From the NCBI RefSeq assembly GCF_000336935.1, contig NZ_AOME01000074.1, forward strand, positions 22,053-77,199: 55,147 bases of DNA, given 5' to 3'. This DNA comes from Halococcus salifodinae DSM 8989. GTDB taxonomy: Archaea > Halobacteriota > Halobacteria > Halobacteriales > Halococcaceae. The notes below the pieces were generated by a model. That model had not been told where the DNA came from. It made no database searches and worked only from the letters and a program-made list of their open reading frames with translations. The position numbers were made by a program, and so were the translations under genes. Below, piece by piece: positions 41,701-50,145 of this stretch (position 1 is its first letter; each line of letters opens with the position of its first letter).

Positions 41701-42375
41701 GTGAGGGAATCGCCGGTTTCGGCCGCGTCGTTCGAGGCAATGGAGACCTTCGTCGGCGATTATCTCGCGGCCAGCGTCAACAACGAGGTCGACGGCGGTC
41801 GGATGCGGTGGTATCCGTGGCACTCCGCGGCGTACCGGTTCAACCACATCAAAAACGTGGTCGCGATCGCGACGAAGATCGCCGAGGCCGAGGGCGCGAA
41901 CGTCGATGTCGTCCGGGTCGCCGCGCTCTTCCACGACGTCTCGAAGCTCGAAGCCGAACAGGACCACCACGCCGAGGCGGGCGCACGCGTCGCCCGCGAG
42001 TATCTCCACTCCCACGGCGAGTACCCCGAATCGTTCGTCGAGGAGGTGTGTACGGCGGTCGCCGACCACTCCTACCAGGGCCCGCTCGCGGAGCTCTCGC
42101 TCGAAACGCGGTGTCTCATCGAGGCCGACCTGCTCGACAAGGTGGGGGCGAACGGGGCGGTGCTGTTGGTCCTCCGGATGGGCTACGAGTCACGCACCCA
42201 CATGGACGCCGCCGAGATGGTCGGGCGGGTGGCCGACCGCGGCGAGGACGTGGCTGCGCGCGTCGAGAGCGATCGGGCGGTGAGCCTCGTCCACCAGCGG
42301 CTGAAGCGCGTGAAGTGGCTGCGCGAGTGGCTCGACGACGAGATCGCCGGCGTGGATCTCGATCCCGAGGAGTGA
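41701..42375 (+). CDS. HD domain phosphohydrolase
   Basis: This protein of about 224 aa has the HD-superfamily metal site: YRFNHIKNVV (first His), AALFHDVSKLE (His-Asp) and VADHSYQ, with a later Asp in EADLLDKVGANG. Family members hydrolyse nucleotides or other phosphate esters. No ATG lies near the domain start; GTG at 41701 is chosen, while TTG at 41674 or 41689 and ATG at 41740 are possible. It is convergent with the LysE-type exporter gene, 21 bases apart. Confidence 0.8.
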   Translation: MRESPVSAASFEAMETFVGDYLAASVNNEVDGGRMRWYPWHSAAYRFNHIKNVVAIATKIAEAEGANVDVVRVAALFHDVSKLEAEQDHHAEAGARVAREYLHSHGEYPESFVEEVCTAVADHSYQGPLAELSLETRCLIEADLLDKVGANGAVLLVLRMGYESRTHMDAAEMVGRVADRGEDVAARVESDRAVSLVHQRLKRVKWLREWLDDEIAGVDLDPEE

Positions 42376-42396
42376 GCCGATCGGCTCAGCCGAGCC

Positions 42397-43095
42397 TCAG
42401 ACGAGCGGGATCGACCCACCAAGCACCGATGTCGCCTCGCCGAGGAAGAGCAGCCCGAAGACCGCGAGCACGAGCGCGCTCGCGTAGGCGATCGTCGGTC
42501 CGACACCGGTCGCCCGGCGTTCGGCCGCGACCAGCGTCGCCGGGAACCCCACGATCCAGACCACGATTCCCGCAAAGAAGCCGACGAGCAGCGTCGGGCT
42601 CCCGGTCGAGACGACGAGCACACCGGAGAGCGTCTCGCCGACGGAGGGCAGCGCCGCGAGCACGTCGATCCGGCCGGGTTCGAGCAGTCCGACGCCGACA
42701 GTGAGCCAGAAGACGATCTGGTAGGGGTTGGTGAGCGCGAGCACGAACGCCTTCCGGAACCCTCGCGAGTCCTCTGGAGTGGCCTCGTCGGCCGAAGCGG
42801 TGGCGTCACGGGCTGCGGTGTAGGCGAAATAAAGCATCAACGCACCACCGATCGCGAACGCGAGACCGCGCACGATCGGGAACCGCTCGACCACCGCGAC
42901 CGCGCCGACCACCGCGAGCACGAAAAAGCAGGCGTCCGCAGTCAACGCGCCAAGCCCCGCCCAGAAGCCCGCTGTCCAGCCGCGGAGCACGCTCTCCTCG
43001 GCGATGATCGCGTTCATCGGGCCCGGCGGCGCGGCGATCGCGAGGCCGAACACCGCGCCGGCGAGAACCGTCGTCACGGCTTCCAGAACGGCCAT
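42397..43095 (-). CDS. LysE family amino-acid/metabolite exporter
   Basis: This 232-aa membrane protein has six helices of the LysE/RhtB translocator family. Signature: AGAVFGLAIAAPPGPMNAII in the first helix and ALTNPYQIVFWLTVGVGL in the middle. It likely exports an amino acid or a similar small metabolite by proton exchange; the substrate cannot be read from sequence. It is separated from threonine synthase (same strand) by 471 bases holding a type-A module. Confidence 0.85.
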   Translation of the reverse strand: MAVLEAVTTVLAGAVFGLAIAAPPGPMNAIIAEESVLRGWTAGFWAGLGALTADACFFVLAVVGAVAVVERFPIVRGLAFAIGGALMLYFAYTAARDATASADEATPEDSRGFRKAFVLALTNPYQIVFWLTVGVGLLEPGRIDVLAALPSVGETLSGVLVVSTGSPTLLVGFFAGIVVWIVGFPATLVAAERRATGVGPTIAYASALVLAVFGLLFLGEATSVLGGSIPLV

Positions 43096-43201
43096 CGATC
43101 ACTTCCGCTGGCCAGTGTCAGTTGTAAACACAGCGAACGGACCTGTCTTCATCGTCATCGTCTCACAGGCGGCGACCGGCGCGAATAAGTCTGTTCATCG
43201 T

Positions 43202-43217
43202 GTTGATATGTGTCAAC
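43202..43217. promoter_or_regulatory. Small inverted repeat upstream of the LysE gene
   Basis: GTTGA-TATGTG-TCAAC, a 5-bp inverted repeat in a locally AT-rich spot about 107 bases upstream of the exporter start. It could be an operator or the end of an RNA; evidence is weak. A second GC-rich palindrome, GCGGCC-N5-GGCCGC, lies at 43231-43247. Confidence 0.25.
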
Positions 43218-43272
43218 GCAGCTTAGCGCGGCGGCCGTGGCGGCCGCGGCGCGGTGGCGGATGCGGTACGGT

Positions 43273-43511
43273 CCTCGGTGGATGAAGGGCGAGGCGCGCG
43301 AACGAGGCCGTAGGCCGAGTGAGTAGCGACCGCAGGGAGCGCGCGGTGAGGGCTTCGGCGGTGCTGTGCGGGGCGGTTGCGGTCGCGGAAAGCGTAATAT
43401 CCGCGCGAGCGATGGGCGGCGCGAGCGTAGCGAGGGCCGCCAAGCGAGCGGGGTTCGCCGCGAACGAGCGAAGCGAGTGAGCGGATGTTTTTAGTCGAGG
43501 TTTTTGCGAGG
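43273..43511 (+). repeat. Dispersed intergenic module, type A, copy 2
   Basis: A 239-base copy with the same ordered blocks as copy 1 at 12513: CCTCGGTGGATGAAGGGCGA, GTGAGGGCTTCGGCGGTGCT, GGTCGCGGAAA and the right end TTTTTAGTCGAGGTTTTTGC-GAG. Intervals differ from copy 1 and carry CGCGCG/CGCGCG and GGCGGC/GCCGCC pairs but no clean 9-3-9 hairpins. It lies between the LysE and threonine synthase genes, where no coding frame is convincing. Confidence 0.6.
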
Positions 43512-43566
43512 AGTGGTGGGCGAGCGAGTGAAACGAGCAAGCGCACCCGACGAAGTAAAAAAGTCG

Positions 43567-44769
43567 CTAGACACCCTTGCCCATCAGATGACTCCGGAGA
43601 ATGTCGTCTTCTTTGTTTCCGGTGGCGGTGTTCATGAGGACCACCGTGTCGTCGCTCTCGAACTCCCCTTGTTCGGCGAGGTCCCACGCGCCGCTGGCGG
43701 CCGCCGCACAGGTCGCGCCCATCTCGATCCCCTCGTGCTGGGCCACCGTGATCGCGCTGTCGAGGATGTCCTCGTCGGGGGTCGCGACCGCACCGCCCTC
43801 CGACTCGTCGAGTGCGTCGAGGATCAGCGGGCTCGCACCGGGATCGGGAATCTCGATCCCGCCACAGATCGTATCGGGCGTGTCCCACGTCTCGTGTCGG
43901 TCGTCTCCCTCGTTCCACGCGTCGACGATCGGCGCACAGCCGCTCGACTGGGCGGCGTACATCGCGGGGAGGTCGTCAGTGAACCCGAGGTCGCGGAACT
44001 CCTTCGCACCTTTGTGCATCCCGACGAGGCCGACACCGCCGCCGGTGGGGTAGACGATTCTGTCCGGGACCTCCCTGTCGAGCTGTTCTGTGATCTCGTA
44101 GTACATCGTCTTCTTGCCCTCGTGGCGATACGGCGTGGTGAACGAGCTCGTGGAGTACCACTCCTCGCCCTCAGGCCGATCGTCCATCGCGTCGGCACAG
44201 GCCGCGGCGGCGTCCTCGAACCGACCCCCGACCACGGTCATGTCGCCACCGTGGACGTTGATCATCGCCTTGTTCACGAAGTTCGCCCGCGAGGGGACGA
44301 ACACGTGTGAATCGAGCCCCGCGCGGGCGGCGTACGCCGCGGCCGACTGGCCGGCGTTGCCCGCCGAGGTGAGTACGATGTCGCTCGCGCCGTGCTCGCT
44401 CGCGGCCGACACCGCGAGCGCGTGGCCGCGATCCTTGAACGAGCCCGTCGGATTGCGGCCCTCGTCCTTGATCACGACGCGCCCGACGCCGAGCTCGTCG
44501 GCGAGATCAGGACACTCGATCAGCGGTGTGGTGCCCTCGTCCATCGTCACCGCCGCCGCACGCGGGATCGGGAGCAGCTCCTCGTAGCGCCACTGGCCGT
44601 CGAACGGCCGATCTTCGAGCTCCGCGCGCGTGAGATCGATTTCCGCGTAGTCGTACGTCGGATCGCAGATCCCGCCACACTCGGGACACTCGTGAGTCAC
44701 CGACTCGGCGTCGAACTGCTCGCCGCAGTCGGTACATTCGAGCCCGTCGAACGCCGCGGTCGTCTCCAT
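43567..44769 (-). CDS. thrC: Threonine synthase
   Basis: This 400-aa PLP enzyme converts O-phosphohomoserine to threonine. The N-terminus has a small ribbon (LECTDCGEQ, THECPECGGICDP), as in many archaeal ThrC proteins. The PLP lysine is in NPTGSFKDRG; the substrate loop is SAGNAGQSAAAYAARAG and the phosphate-binding glycine loop VYPTGGGVGLVG. ATG at 44769 (METTAAFDGLECTDCG) is clear. The adjacent LysE-type exporter may handle a related amino acid (inference). Confidence 0.93.
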   Translation of the reverse strand: METTAAFDGLECTDCGEQFDAESVTHECPECGGICDPTYDYAEIDLTRAELEDRPFDGQWRYEELLPIPRAAAVTMDEGTTPLIECPDLADELGVGRVVIKDEGRNPTGSFKDRGHALAVSAASEHGASDIVLTSAGNAGQSAAAYAARAGLDSHVFVPSRANFVNKAMINVHGGDMTVVGGRFEDAAAACADAMDDRPEGEEWYSTSSFTTPYRHEGKKTMYYEITEQLDREVPDRIVYPTGGGVGLVGMHKGAKEFRDLGFTDDLPAMYAAQSSGCAPIVDAWNEGDDRHETWDTPDTICGGIEIPDPGASPLILDALDESEGGAVATPDEDILDSAITVAQHEGIEMGATCAAAASGAWDLAEQGEFESDDTVVLMNTATGNKEDDILRSHLMGKGV

Positions 44770-44916
44770 ACATCGAGACGGGTCGGGAGCGACAAATGGG
44801 TTCCCGTCCGACTAGAATCACCGAGGCCATTCTGGACTGTTGTCAGTGAAATCGTCTTCGAGACCGACAGTCTCGATACGGCTTCCGAGACCACACTGAT
44901 GCCGACGCCAGTGAAA

Positions 44917-45115
44917 ACCGCAAGCCACACGCCTCCCCGACCGACTCCCTCATTCGCTCCGCTCACTTCGTTCACACCGCTCGTTCAGTCATCCCTCGCA
45001 CGCGAGTTGCGCGCCGACGAGCGGCGTCTGCTCACGGCGCTTCGCGCCGTTCGCACGGCCAGCGGGACGGTACTGCCGTCCCGCTCGGCGCAGCCGTGCG
45101 CCAACCGCACGGTTG
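44917..45115 (+). repeat. Dispersed intergenic module, type B, copy 3, with hairpins
   Basis: The left block AACCGCAAGCCACACGCCTC then CCCGACCGACTCC and CAGTCATCCCTCGC matches the other type-B copies. The interior ends in hairpins ACGGCGC-TTC- (45034-45050), AGCGGGACGG with a 5-base centre (45061-45085) and CCGTGCG with a 5-base centre (45094-45112). It fills most of the 416-base divergent gap between threonine synthase and the FAD oxidoreductase; the remaining bases show nothing I can name. Confidence 0.65.
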
Positions 45116-45185
45116 CCTCTCCAGTTCGTGACACGCCGTCAAGCCCGATGGGAGGCGTTTTGTCCCCGGCGATCGGAGCCGATCC

Positions 45186-46487
45186 ATGACTCGGGTCATC
45201 GTCGTCGGCGGCGGGCTCGCAGGGCTGACCGCGGCCCGTCACCTCGCCCGCGCGGGGATCGACGTCCAGGTGTTCGAGCGCCGGAGTTCGGTCGGCGGCC
45301 GCGTTCGGAGCCGTCACGAGGACGGGTTCGTGCTCGATCGGGGGTTCCAGGTGCTGTTCACGGCCTACCCGGCGGCGAAGCGCGAACTCGACCTCGCTTC
45401 CCTCGATCTCCACGAGTTCACACCCGGCGCGACGCTTGCGCGACCGGGCCATCGAACCACACTCGCCGACCCACTCCGCGATCCTGGCTCGCTCACCAAC
45501 ACGCTGTTCAACCGCGATCCCACGCTCTTCGACAAGCTCCGAATCCTCTCACTCCGCCAGGAATTCGCTGACCGGGACGAGGCCGACCTCTTCGCCGGCG
45601 ACGACCGATCGATCCGCGCACTCCTCGCCGATCGTGGGTTCTCGGAGCCGTTCGTCGAGCGCTTTTTCGCCCCCTTCTACGGCGGGATCACGCTCGACCG
45701 GGACCTCTCGACCTCGGCCGCGGTGTTCGGCTACACCTTCCGGATGCTCGCCGAGGGGTCGATCGCGATCCCCGCCGACGGAATGGGTGCGATCCCCGCA
45801 CAGCTCGCCGACGCCGCCCGCGACGCCGGAGCCGAAATCACGCTCGACACACCCGCCGAGGCGATCGAAACGCCCGAAAGTGGGGCTGGAGCGATCGACG
45901 CGACGACCGCCTCGACCGACGAAGTGACGGTCGAGACCGGTGGCGAGACCCACGAGGCCGACGCGGTCGTCGTCGCCACCGATCCGCAGTCTGCCCGCGA
46001 CCTCACCGGCGTCGCGTCGATCCCGACCGACGCCCGCGGCTGCGTGACTCAGTATTTCTCGCTGCCGACCCACGACGCGCTCGACACCGGACGGAAACTC
46101 CTGCTCAACGCCGAAGAGGACGGCCCGAACCACGTCGCGCCGCTCTCGGCGGTGGCCCCCGAGTACGCTCCCGAGGGCCGGGAACTCCTGAGCGCGACCT
46201 TCCTCGGCGACCCAGACGAGAGCGACGATGAACTCGCCAGACAGGTCAAGCGGACGCTCGCGGCGTGGTACCCCGAGCGACGCTTCGACGACCTCACCCA
46301 TCTCCGCACGGACCGGATCCCGTTCGCCCAGATCGCCCAGCCGCCCGGCTTCTACCGTGACGCGCCAGCCGTCGACGCTCCAGCCGGCCCTGTCTATCTC
46401 GCCGGCGATCACACCCGGTGGTCGTCGATCCACGGCGCGATGGACAGCGGCCGCGCGGCCGCCCGCGCGGTGCTCGACTCAGAGTAG
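45186..46487 (+). CDS. FAD-dependent oxidoreductase, phytoene-desaturase-like
   Basis: This 433-aa flavoprotein has an N-terminal dinucleotide fold VIVVGGGLAGLTAARHLARAG with the acidic strand end VFERRSSVGGRVRS, and a C-terminal FAD motif VYLAGDHTRWSSIHGAMDSGRAAA. The middle, DRGFQVLFTAYPAAKREL, resembles carotenoid desaturase and amine-oxidase relatives. It could act on carotenoids or another lipid; there is no crtB or similar gene in the window. It overlaps the convergent phosphoesterase gene by nine bases at the 3' ends. Confidence 0.85.
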   Translation: MTRVIVVGGGLAGLTAARHLARAGIDVQVFERRSSVGGRVRSRHEDGFVLDRGFQVLFTAYPAAKRELDLASLDLHEFTPGATLARPGHRTTLADPLRDPGSLTNTLFNRDPTLFDKLRILSLRQEFADRDEADLFAGDDRSIRALLADRGFSEPFVERFFAPFYGGITLDRDLSTSAAVFGYTFRMLAEGSIAIPADGMGAIPAQLADAARDAGAEITLDTPAEAIETPESGAGAIDATTASTDEVTVETGGETHEADAVVVATDPQSARDLTGVASIPTDARGCVTQYFSLPTHDALDTGRKLLLNAEEDGPNHVAPLSAVAPEYAPEGRELLSATFLGDPDESDDELARQVKRTLAAWYPERRFDDLTHLRTDRIPFAQIAQPPGFYRDAPAVDAPAGPVYLAGDHTRWSSIHGAMDSGRAAARAVLDSE

Positions 46488-47168
46488 CTCTCGAAACTCG
46501 CCAAGCGACGGAAATTCGAGTGTCTCGTCCCGATCCTCGTCACGAACCACCGGTCGAAATCGCTCGATGTCGGTGACCAGCGGCGAGCGTTCGAGCGTTT
46601 TGTGACCGTGACCGCCGTTGACAGCGACACCGCTCGCGAGTCGGGTGAACGCCGGGAGCACGAGCACGTCCGCACCGTGGTAGATACCCTCGCCGAGGAG
46701 ATAGCAGGGCCAGTCGTCACCCTCGATGGTGATCTTCGGGTGGTCGTGACCGACGACGTACCGCTCGGCCTCGCGATCGGGTGGCTCGTGGCCGTGAAGG
46801 ATCGTCGTCTCTCCCGCCGAGAACGCGGTCGGGGTCGGACCGTCCCACACCCCATCGAGCATCGTATCGTGATTGCCTGGAGTGACGACCAGCCGTGCGC
46901 CGGCGTTCTCGACGACGGCTTCGACCTCCCGAAACGCCTCGCGCGCCGCGGTCGGAACGTGCGAAAAGGCGTGGAGCACGTCGCCGGCGAGGACGACCGT
47001 CGTGGGCAAAAATCGATCACACAGCCCGTCGATGCGGGGCGGAACGTCTTCTTCCGAGAGCGGCAGCTCGATGTCCGCGCTCGCCCCGCGCCCAAGGTGG
47101 AGATCCGCGAGCACGAGCGTATCGCTCTCGGGGAGATAGATCGCCCGGTCGGCGAACGCTGCCTCCAT
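46479..47168 (-). CDS. Metallophosphoesterase
   Basis: This 229-aa calcineurin-like phosphoesterase has DLHLGRG (metal Asp-x-His), LAGDVLH, TPGNHD and HGHEPP, with a later GHDHP. Its plan fits the archaeal/bacterial ligase-associated or stand-alone MPE group. ATG at 47168 (MEAAFADRAIYL) fits family starts better than the frame's first ATG at 47225. It is divergent from the methyltransferase gene at 47275. Confidence 0.85.
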   Translation of the reverse strand: MEAAFADRAIYLPESDTLVLADLHLGRGASADIELPLSEEDVPPRIDGLCDRFLPTTVVLAGDVLHAFSHVPTAAREAFREVEAVVENAGARLVVTPGNHDTMLDGVWDGPTPTAFSAGETTILHGHEPPDREAERYVVGHDHPKITIEGDDWPCYLLGEGIYHGADVLVLPAFTRLASGVAVNGGHGHKTLERSPLVTDIERFRPVVRDEDRDETLEFPSLGEFRELL

Positions 47169-47241
47169 CGCTGTCGTCTGGGGACGCGAGACGGATAGCC
47201 GCACCGAACGGACGCGACTCGTCACCAGCCTTCATTGTGTT

Positions 47242-47250
47242 TTTATTATA
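47242..47250 (+). promoter_or_regulatory. TATA box of the methyltransferase gene
   Basis: TTTATTATA is centred 29 bases before the ATG at 47275, in one of the most AT-rich stretches of the window. Confidence 0.6.
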
Positions 47251-47274
47251 ATTGTGGGTGTGTCTCGTACTGTG

Positions 47275-47982
47275 ATGGAACACGACCCGTTCGGTCGCGC
47301 CATCCGCGACTACCACCGCGGCGAACAGGACGAAGCACTCGTCGACCGCGACGGAGCGGAAACTCGCGAGCATCCGATCGAGGAGTTCTATTTCGGCGCG
47401 TTCGAACCCGAAAGCGAGAGTGGGGCGTGGCTCACGTCCTGGCTCGACGGTCCGTTGCTCGATATGGGCGCGGGTGCGGGTCGTGATACGCTCTACTTCC
47501 AGGAGCACTTCGAGACAGTTGCCATCGAACCATCGGCGTCTCTCGTCGAGACGATGCGCGATCGCGGCGTTCGGGACGCCCGTGTCGGGGACATGTTCAC
47601 CCTCCGCGAGTCGTTCGAACGCGACCGATTTCAGTCGGCGCTCGCCATCGGGACCCAGATGGGGCTCGCGGGATCGATGCAGGGATTGAGACGGTTTCTC
47701 GGTAACCTCGCGTTCGTGACGACGCCGGACGCGAGCGCGGTGCTCGATGGGTACGATCCGAGCCACGAGAGCGAGGACCTGATCGGCTACCGCGCCGACC
47801 CGACACCGGGGTTGGCCCACCGGGTGCTGCACTTCGAGTACGACGGTGACGTCGGCGAAACACTGCACTTCCGCCTGTTCAGTCCCGATCGGGTCCGTGA
47901 GGCGGCCGTCGGTACTGGCTGGGCAGTAGTCGAGTGCAGAAGCGACGCCGGTTACTACCGGCTGGCGTTGACGAAAGCCTGA
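47275..47982 (+). CDS. Class I SAM-dependent methyltransferase
   Basis: This 235-aa methyltransferase has motif I LLDMGAGAGRDTLYFQ, motif II VAIEPSASLVE and a later IGTQMGLAGSMQGLRRFL region. The substrate is unknown; the layout fits small-molecule methyltransferases. The TATA box at 29 bases supports ATG at 47275 rather than the GTG at 47254. Monocistronic. Confidence 0.85.
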   Translation: MEHDPFGRAIRDYHRGEQDEALVDRDGAETREHPIEEFYFGAFEPESESGAWLTSWLDGPLLDMGAGAGRDTLYFQEHFETVAIEPSASLVETMRDRGVRDARVGDMFTLRESFERDRFQSALAIGTQMGLAGSMQGLRRFLGNLAFVTTPDASAVLDGYDPSHESEDLIGYRADPTPGLAHRVLHFEYDGDVGETLHFRLFSPDRVREAAVGTGWAVVECRSDAGYYRLALTKA

Positions 47983-48053
47983 TCCGGGGTGTGGTTCGCC
48001 CGATAGCGACATCTGTCGAGTCGGAGGCGGTGCTCTCGATCGGGTTGACGTGA

Positions 48054-48647
48054 CTACCCGGCGTGTTCTTTCGCAGTCGTGTACGCCTCGCGCACCCGAC
48101 GGAACTCCTCGTGATCGCCGCCGTGATCCGGATGGACCTGCTTCACTTTCTCGCGGTAGGCCGTCTTGACCTCCGCGACGCTCGCGCCTGCCGGGAGGCC
48201 GAGTACCCCGAAGGCGGCGCTCGCAGGGTCGACTCCGGTTCCCTCGTCGAGTGCGAGATCGGGGGTGTCGAACGGCAGTCGCGAGCCGAGATGAACACCG
48301 GGGAGTTCGTGCTCGACGAGAACGGCGTCCGTCGCCGCGCGCTGGATCCGGTAGTACGCCCGTGCGTCGAACGTGATCGCGACGTCACGTTTCGGGAGGT
48401 AGAACGCGACCGACTGGCCACAGACCGGATGCTCCTCGGCAAACGGTTCGTCGATCGATCGGAGGTACTCGCGAATCTCGCGCCGGCGCTTCCTCTCCCC
48501 GGTGAGCCGCGTCGAACTCTGTACTGTGGTCGGGAACAGTCGCGCACCGACGACGAACACGCTTGCGACGACCACGAGGGAGGCGAGCGCGAGGGCACCG
48601 CCGAGAACCAGCCACTCGGACAGCGGGGCGGTCACCTCTTCGAACAC
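48054..48647 (-). CDS. Membrane-anchored J-domain protein
   Basis: This protein of about 197 aa has an N-terminal helix (WLVLGGALALASLVVVASVFVVG), a middle domain of about 100 residues, and a C-terminal J domain: FGVLGLPAGASVAEVKTAYREKVKQVHPDHGG with the HPD triad. A C-terminal J domain after a membrane anchor differs from DnaJ and suggests local recruitment of DnaK (Hsp70). GTG at 48647 (MFEEVTAPLSEW) is chosen because the frame upstream is not protein-like. Confidence 0.82.
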   Translation of the reverse strand: MFEEVTAPLSEWLVLGGALALASLVVVASVFVVGARLFPTTVQSSTRLTGERKRRREIREYLRSIDEPFAEEHPVCGQSVAFYLPKRDVAITFDARAYYRIQRAATDAVLVEHELPGVHLGSRLPFDTPDLALDEGTGVDPASAAFGVLGLPAGASVAEVKTAYREKVKQVHPDHGGDHEEFRRVREAYTTAKEHAG

Positions 48648-48709
48648 GTGCCGCGGTAGGCGTCGCCAACTAATAAGCGACTCGACGGCGTGGGACGAAA
48701 TCGTATGAT

Positions 48710-48976
48710 CTATGCGCTCAGCCCGTAGTGACCCGGTTCGTCGCCGCTCGCGGGCTCGGCGAAACAGAGCGCGTCGGCGTTCGTGACCATCCACGGGATC
48801 GCCCAGTCGAGCAGCACGTCCTCGGTCTCGACATCGAGTTCGGCGTCGGGATCGAGCCCCTGCAGGAGGCGTGCGATCTCGTAGACGGTGTACATCGTCT
48901 CGGAATCGAGCACTTCGTCGGGGGCGCGGAACTCGAAGGGGCGCACGCGATCGAACGACGACTTCGGTCGGGGCAT
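48710..48976 (-). CDS. Small conserved haloarchaeal protein
   Basis: This 88-aa acidic protein starts MPRPKSSFDRVRPFEF and contains MYTVYEIARLLQGLDPDAELD then EDVLLDWAIPWMVTNADAL. I recognise the pattern as a small conserved haloarchaeal family (perhaps DUF5827) without known function. No metal motif or helix-turn-helix is visible. It lies between the J protein and superoxide dismutase genes on the same strand, but gaps of 62 and 141 bases argue for separate transcripts. Confidence 0.75.
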   Translation of the reverse strand: MPRPKSSFDRVRPFEFRAPDEVLDSETMYTVYEIARLLQGLDPDAELDVETEDVLLDWAIPWMVTNADALCFAEPASGDEPGHYGLSA

Positions 48977-49117
48977 ACGGTCGCTACGCCGAACTGGCCT
49001 AAATCCTCGGCGGTGTGGTCGTGCTCGGAACGGTGCTGATGGCTGGACGGTCGGTTCGGCCTCGTGTCCGGAGCTGTGGCTGGGCGGTTGAGCGCACAAA
49101 AATCGTGAGTTCGGGAA

Positions 49118-49729
49118 CTACTCGTGGTTCGACGTGGTCTTTGCGAAGTTGTCCGCGGCGGCGTCCCAGTCGACGACCTCGAAGAAGGCGTCGACGAAGC
49201 TGCCACGGTCGGGACCGTAGTCGTAGTAGTACGAGTGCTCCCAGACGTCGAGCGCGAGCACGGGATGGGCTCCCCAGAGCGCGCCCTCGTCGTGGTTGTC
49301 GACCGCTACGTTCCGCAGCTGGTTGGCAACCGGATCGTAGACGAGCAGCGCCCAGCCCGAGGCGGCCGACGCGGCGGCCTCGAACTCGCCCTTCCAGCCC
49401 TCGTAGGAGCCGAAGTCCTCCTCGATGCGGTCGGCGAGCTCTCCCGAGGGTTCGCCGCCGCCGTTGGGGCTCATGTTCTCCCAGAACATGGTGTGGAGGT
49501 AGTGCCCACAGCCGTTGTGAGTCACGTTGCCAAGTGCACCACCGGACGAGGAGAAATCGCCCGACTCACGGTTCTCGGCGAGCGTCTCCTCGGCGCTGTT
49601 GAGCCCGTTGACGTAGCCCTGATGGTGGGTGTCGTGATGCCACGTCAGTACCTGCTCGGAGATGTGCGGCTCGAGAGCGTCGTAGTCGTACGGAAGCGGT
49701 GGAAGCTCCGCGTTCGAGTGTTCGGACAT
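49118..49729 (-). CDS. sod: Superoxide dismutase, Fe/Mn type
   Basis: This 203-aa enzyme dismutates superoxide. The metal ligands are visible: His in LTWHHDTHHQGYVNG, His in HNGCGHYLHTMFWENM, and Asp and His in LALDVWEHSYYYDYG; haloarchaeal enzymes of this type usually use Mn. The start MSEHSNAELPPLPYDYDALEP at 49729 has GGAGG eight bases upstream; an in-frame ATG at 49744 lies where a leaderless transcript would begin. Monocistronic. Confidence 0.95.
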   Translation of the reverse strand: MSEHSNAELPPLPYDYDALEPHISEQVLTWHHDTHHQGYVNGLNSAEETLAENRESGDFSSSGGALGNVTHNGCGHYLHTMFWENMSPNGGGEPSGELADRIEEDFGSYEGWKGEFEAAASAASGWALLVYDPVANQLRNVAVDNHDEGALWGAHPVLALDVWEHSYYYDYGPDRGSFVDAFFEVVDWDAAADNFAKTTSNHE

Positions 49730-49734
49730 GATCA

Positions 49735-49744
49735 AATCCTCCAT
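49735..49744 (-). promoter_or_regulatory. Shine-Dalgarno-like GGAGG and alternative start of sod
   Basis: The minus strand reads ATGGAGGATTTGATCATG. GGAGG ends eight bases before ATG 49729, and the first ATG (49744) is in the same frame, so sod could be translated by a leaderless or an SD-led route. Confidence 0.5.
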
Positions 49745-49767
49745 TCGGTACATCGCCGCGATAGCTG

Positions 49768-49773
49768 TTAAAG
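49768..49773 (-). promoter_or_regulatory. TATA-like box of sod
   Basis: CTTTAAC-like element (TTAAAG on the plus strand), centred 26 bases before the ATG at 49744 and 41 before ATG 49729. Confidence 0.45.
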
Positions 49774-49830
49774 GTTGAGGAACGGGTGGTACCACCCCAC
49801 ATGATTGTCCGCCAGTCGAAACAGACAACG

Positions 49831-50038
49831 GCGGTGGCGCGCGGGAGTGCGCCGCAGGCGCGCGACTCGCGCGAGGTCTGCGCGAGCGGTGGGCGGCGCG
49901 AGCCGAGCACGACCCGTGAACGAAGCGAGTGCAGGCTCGGCAAAGCGAAGCTCTGACGGTGGATGACGGAGCGGAGTGAGCGAAGCGAACGGAGCGGAGG
50001 AATCGGTTGGGGAGGTGTGTGGCGGTCGCGGTGCGGTT
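49831..50038 (-). repeat. Dispersed intergenic module, type B, copy 4
   Basis: On the minus strand: GAACCGCACCGCGACCGCCA then CACACCTCCCCAACCGATTCC, GTCATCCACCGTCAGAGC, and the right block CACCGCTCGCGCAGACCTCG then CGCGAGTC and CCCGCGCGCCACCGC. Left and right blocks match copy 2 at 16982, but the four-hairpin array of copy 2 is replaced by a different interior. It lies between sod and photolyase; the flanking bases up to 50145 hold nothing further. Confidence 0.65.
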
Positions 50039-50145
50039 CTCATTCGAGTCGGAACTCGTGGTGGTGGGTCTACTCGTCAACAAAACTACCTTGTTCCGGC
50101 GTCATCCGCTACTGATTTCCGACGGTCCCGTTCGCTTTCCGTCGG

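Noticed and set aside
43231-43247. GCGGCC-N5-GGCCGC as a transcription terminator
   Set aside because: No T-rich tract follows, and archaeal termination relies mainly on oligo-T, so the palindrome alone is not evidence.
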